NCBI RefSeq assembly: GCF_017639205.1
Contig: NZ_CP071139.1
Coordinates: forward strand, 2,232,001 to 2,296,000
Reading direction: 5' to 3'
DNA: 64,000 nucleotides
Source of the DNA: Streptomyces nojiriensis
GTDB taxonomy: Bacteria > Actinomycetota > Actinomycetes > Streptomycetales > Streptomycetaceae
The position numbers were made by a program, and so were the translations under genes. Below, piece by piece: positions 62,992 to 64,000 of the stretch. Numbering within the stretch: the stretch's first letter is position 1; every line of letters begins with the position of its first letter. The notes under the pieces were generated by a model. It saw nothing but the letters and a program-made list of their open reading frames with translations, searched no databases and had not been told where the DNA came from.

Positions 62992-63900
62992 ATGTCTCGA
63001 CCACATGGGATCCCCCTGCCCAGTGCGCAACGCAGTTCGGATTCAGACGAAACAGAATCCGCTTGCGCCGACGATAAGCAAGGTCAGCCGCGTCCCAGGG
63101 AAGGCGTTCGGCAGCTCACCGGAGCCGAACGCGTACGAACCCTCGTAGAGTCCAACGCCTCAGTATCCCTCACGCTGATCGGTGCTCGTGACAGTCACGA
63201 TGCCGAGGAGTTCGGGACAGGGCTGCCGGTCGCACGGACCGTCACCCCGGACGGGGACGTGATTCTCCTTGTTTCCGGGGAATCCGCGGCTGCCAGGGCA
63301 GCCGCTCACGCCCAGGACGACGACCTCACCGCCGTGATCGAGATCACGGATGTGGCGCCGGTGTCCGTCCCACATCGTATCCGAGGCCGCGCCTGGCTGG
63401 GCGGGTGGCTGACGCCGGTGCGCGGGGACGACCGCGCGGCCTGCGCGGCGCTGCTCGCGGAGCGGCAGCCGGTGGGCGAGCTGCTGGGCATGAGGGAGTC
63501 CCTCGACGCCCCGCACGCCGGGCGCCCGGCCTGGATGATGCTGCGCCTGGAGGTCGGCGAGATCTCGGTGGACGACCTGTGGGGCGCCGAGCAGGTGGAC
63601 CCGGACGACCTGGCCGCGGCGGAGCCGGACCCGATGGTCGCGCACGAGTCGGAGCTGCTGCAGCACCTGCACTCCGCCCACGGCGACCGGCTCGGCGGGC
63701 TGGGCGGCCTGCTCGGTGCCCGCGAGGCCCGCGGGATGGCCGCCGTCCCGCTCTCCCTGGACCGCCTGGGCCTGCGCGTCCGCTTCACGGGCGGCCCGGC
63801 CGGCTCCTTCGACGCCCGCTTCGACTTCCCGGAGCCCGTCGCGGACGTCTGCGGCCTGCGCCGGGCGATGCACTCCCTGTTCTCGGCCGCCTCCGGCTGA
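62992..63900 (+). CDS. DUF2470 protein, iron-regulated haem-related family
   Basis: The 302-aa protein has a central split-barrel-like region (about 60-190; VSLTLIGARDSHDAEEFGTG, RIRGRAWLGGWLTPVRGDD). A C-terminal DUF2470 domain (about 220-300) carries ELLQHLHSAHGDRLGGLGG and the ending RFDFPEPVADVCGLRRAMHS. DUF2470 is found at the C-terminus of HugZ-type haem oxygenases and similar proteins. GAGGAGG stands five bases before ATG; readings starting inside rpsD were rejected. The iron box upstream predicts expression when iron is scarce, which suits a haem-iron role. The expected haem-ligand histidine of the domain may be the H in HSAHGD. Confidence 0.85.
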   Translation: MSRPHGIPLPSAQRSSDSDETESACADDKQGQPRPREGVRQLTGAERVRTLVESNASVSLTLIGARDSHDAEEFGTGLPVARTVTPDGDVILLVSGESAAARAAAHAQDDDLTAVIEITDVAPVSVPHRIRGRAWLGGWLTPVRGDDRAACAALLAERQPVGELLGMRESLDAPHAGRPAWMMLRLEVGEISVDDLWGAEQVDPDDLAAAEPDPMVAHESELLQHLHSAHGDRLGGLGGLLGAREARGMAAVPLSLDRLGLRVRFTGGPAGSFDARFDFPEPVADVCGLRRAMHSLFSAASG

Positions 63901-63946
63901 GGGCAGGCGGTGAGCATGTCCTGGAGGGCGCGCTCGGCGCCGCGGG

Positions 63947-64000
63947 TCAGGACCCGGCGCCCCGCAGGCGCTCGCGGACCTTCTCGACCACGTCCGCGTA
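63947..64000 (-). CDS. C-terminal end of a minus-strand gene cut by the window edge
   Basis: The last 17 codons read YADVVEKVRERLRGAGS before a TGA. The helical, charged ending and codon bias look real. From gene order in related genomes and this ending it could be a RarA/MgsA-type recombination ATPase, but the fragment is too short to tell. Confidence 0.4.
   Translation of the reverse strand, partial: YADVVEKVRERLRGAGS

Overview
The window is high-GC actinobacterial chromosome, almost certainly Streptomyces. The markers are bldD with the c-di-GMP-binding signature, a 107-aa sIHF next to gmk and rpoZ, frequent GTG starts, a 402-aa MetK, a Zn-free rpsD, and one long housekeeping stretch (rpe-rsmB-fmt-priA-metK-coaBC-rpoZ-gmk-sIHF-pyr-bldD-nusB-efp-aro-mltG-ruvX-alaS-rpsD) whose order I recognise from Streptomyces genomes. 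I see no tRNA, rRNA, CRISPR array, transposase or prophage gene.

Region 1 (1-18193) is accessory and unusual. Twenty genes lie on the minus strand, tightly packed with many 1-, 4-, 8- and 16-19-nt overlaps, and appear to be read from one promoter region near 18.2-18.5 kb; the last gene runs off the left edge. In transcription order they encode: a DJ-1/PfpI protein, a benzoylformate-decarboxylase-like ThDP enzyme, three NTF2/SnoaL-like proteins, a GMC oxidoreductase, a second DJ-1 protein, a VOC protein, an AGE/six-hairpin-like protein, a STAS protein, the glycogen debranching enzyme GlgX, a second STAS protein, an RsbW-like ATPase, a SpoIIE/PP2C phosphatase with a degenerate receiver, a ParA/MinD-like ATPase, a third DJ-1 protein, an aldehyde dehydrogenase, an F420/NADP-reductase-like protein, and the small and large subunits of a molybdenum hydroxylase. 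An oxidative/carbonyl pathway and a complete partner-switching regulatory kit therefore share one transcription unit. This is the best candidate for an undescribed system.

Region 2 (18.5-25.2 kb) holds small modules: a UBP-type zinc-finger protein coupled to a receiver/thioredoxin-reductase-like fusion that lacks the redox cysteine pair; an ABM monooxygenase plus group II truncated haemoglobin pair; a 29-bp tandem repeat; an exported RNase Sa-like enzyme overlapping its barstar; a small CarD-like protein; a SorC-type regulator; and rpe.

Region 3 (25.5-64 kb) is core. It contains RNA modification and initiation (rsmB, fmt), priA, S-adenosylmethionine and CoA synthesis, the omega subunit, gmk and sIHF, then the whole pyrimidine operon pyrR-pyrB-pyrC-(membrane PH-like protein)-carA-carB-pyrD-pyrF. 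That operon is preceded by a PyrR-type RNA hairpin next to the pyrR ribosome binding site. bldD is divergent, with a perfect BldD box in its promoter. Then come nusB-efp-pepQ, a P-loop kinase, aroC-aroK-aroB-aroQ chained by 4-nt overlaps, and alaS-ruvX followed by mltG-aroE. A STAND ATPase with a likely leaderless mRNA, rpsD and a DUF2470 gene under a near-consensus iron box finish the window. Strong inverted-repeat terminators separate several of these units.
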